Origin: Noviherbaspirillum sedimenti
GTDB taxonomy: Bacteria > Pseudomonadota > Gammaproteobacteria > Burkholderiales > Burkholderiaceae_D
Direction of reading: 5' to 3'
Assembly: GCF_003590835.1 (NCBI RefSeq)
Contig: NZ_QYUQ01000002.1
Location: forward strand, 4,941,751-5,005,750
DNA length: 64,000 nt
This document shows positions 63,859 through 64,000 of the stretch, one piece after another. The position numbers were made by a program, and so were the translations under genes. Within the stretch, counting starts at the first letter, position 1. Each line of letters opens with the position of its first letter. The notes under the pieces were generated by a model. The model did not search any database. It was not told the DNA's origin and saw only the letters and a program-made list of their open reading frames with translations.

Positions 63859-64000
63859 CTTGGGTGATCTTGCACTCTACGTTGGCGATGCCGCCTTCCC
63901 GCTGTTTATGGCAGCTGCACTGCGCAGCGTTCAGTCTGGCGACTGCCTCTCCGATCTCGATACCAATCCGCTTTCGAATAGAACTGTCTTGACGAGAGCG

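Larger units (their letters stand above)
53331..64000 (+). mobile_element. Tn7/Tn402-superfamily transposon, left part (continues past window)
   Basis: Inference from: a TGTCGG terminus and 19-nt TnsB-site-like repeats at 53331-53430, inside which repeats read inward; a TnsA-like endonuclease gene at 63304 whose likely TnsB, TnsC and TniQ partners would lie to the right, outside the window; and a mixed cargo typical of genome islands (methyltransferase remnant, AAA-subtilase, peptidase trio, ubiquitin-like operon). The right end and target duplication cannot be seen. The TGTCG-TTTTCAG terminus resembles Tn402-class ends, as far as I can compare by eye. Confidence 0.6.

Overview
The window reads as chromosomal DNA of a GC-rich betaproteobacterium of the order Burkholderiales, most like Oxalobacteraceae. 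Supporting signs are a class I PHA synthase and phasin, a betaproteobacterial-type long RpoD, GspA/GspB secretion accessory genes, PilU, several c-di-GMP proteins and two chemoreceptors. This placement comes from gene content and protein style, not from a database search.

Left part (1-24 kb): a basic amino-acid decarboxylase cut by the window edge, folA, phaC, a universal stress protein and a phasin. A Crp/Fnr regulator and a universal stress/NarL-type response-regulator pair follow, then gspAB, osmC, a small TFPASDP-repeat protein, a REC-EAL phosphodiesterase with a CoA-transferase, a methyltransferase, a PAS-GGDEF-EAL protein and several small membrane or zinc-ribbon proteins. FNR-like boxes near 9.2, 22.9 and 31.1 kb suggest that oxygen limitation links some of these genes.

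Middle part (24-53 kb): an Aer-like receptor; an accessory set of an atypical PRPP synthetase, two related phosphotransferase-like proteins, a class II ribonucleotide reductase and a GroEL paralogue with Ser at the ATPase position Asp52; and a probable second RpoD. Then come an SpmAB-type membrane protein, PilZ, a second receptor, pilU, a Dyp peroxidase and a CNNM/CorC protein. A three-gene operon at 43.9-47.7 kb encodes a ferritin-like metal protein, a ketoacyl synthase III fused to a haem-oxygenase-like oxidase, and an unrecognised protein. Two sibling minus-strand sRNA candidates (about 41.93-42.06 and 47.84-47.97 kb) share a terminator and CU-rich anti-Shine-Dalgarno motifs. A YhaN/YhaO-like DNA-metabolism pair closes the section.

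Right part (53.3-64 kb): the left portion of what I infer to be a Tn7/Tn402-superfamily transposon. It has a TGTCGG terminus and three TnsB-site-like repeats at 53.33-53.43 kb, and a TnsA-like endonuclease at 63.3 kb. Its cargo is a methyltransferase remnant, an AAA ATPase-subtilase pair, a sigma-like/unknown/ImmA-IrrE peptidase trio, and a bacterial ubiquitin-like conjugation operon (multi-Ubl-E2 fusion, JAB-E1 fusion, DUF6527-like treble-clef protein). The trio and the ubiquitin-like operon are divergent. This island is the most likely site of an undescribed, probably defensive, system. Two of its genes are frameshifted as given.
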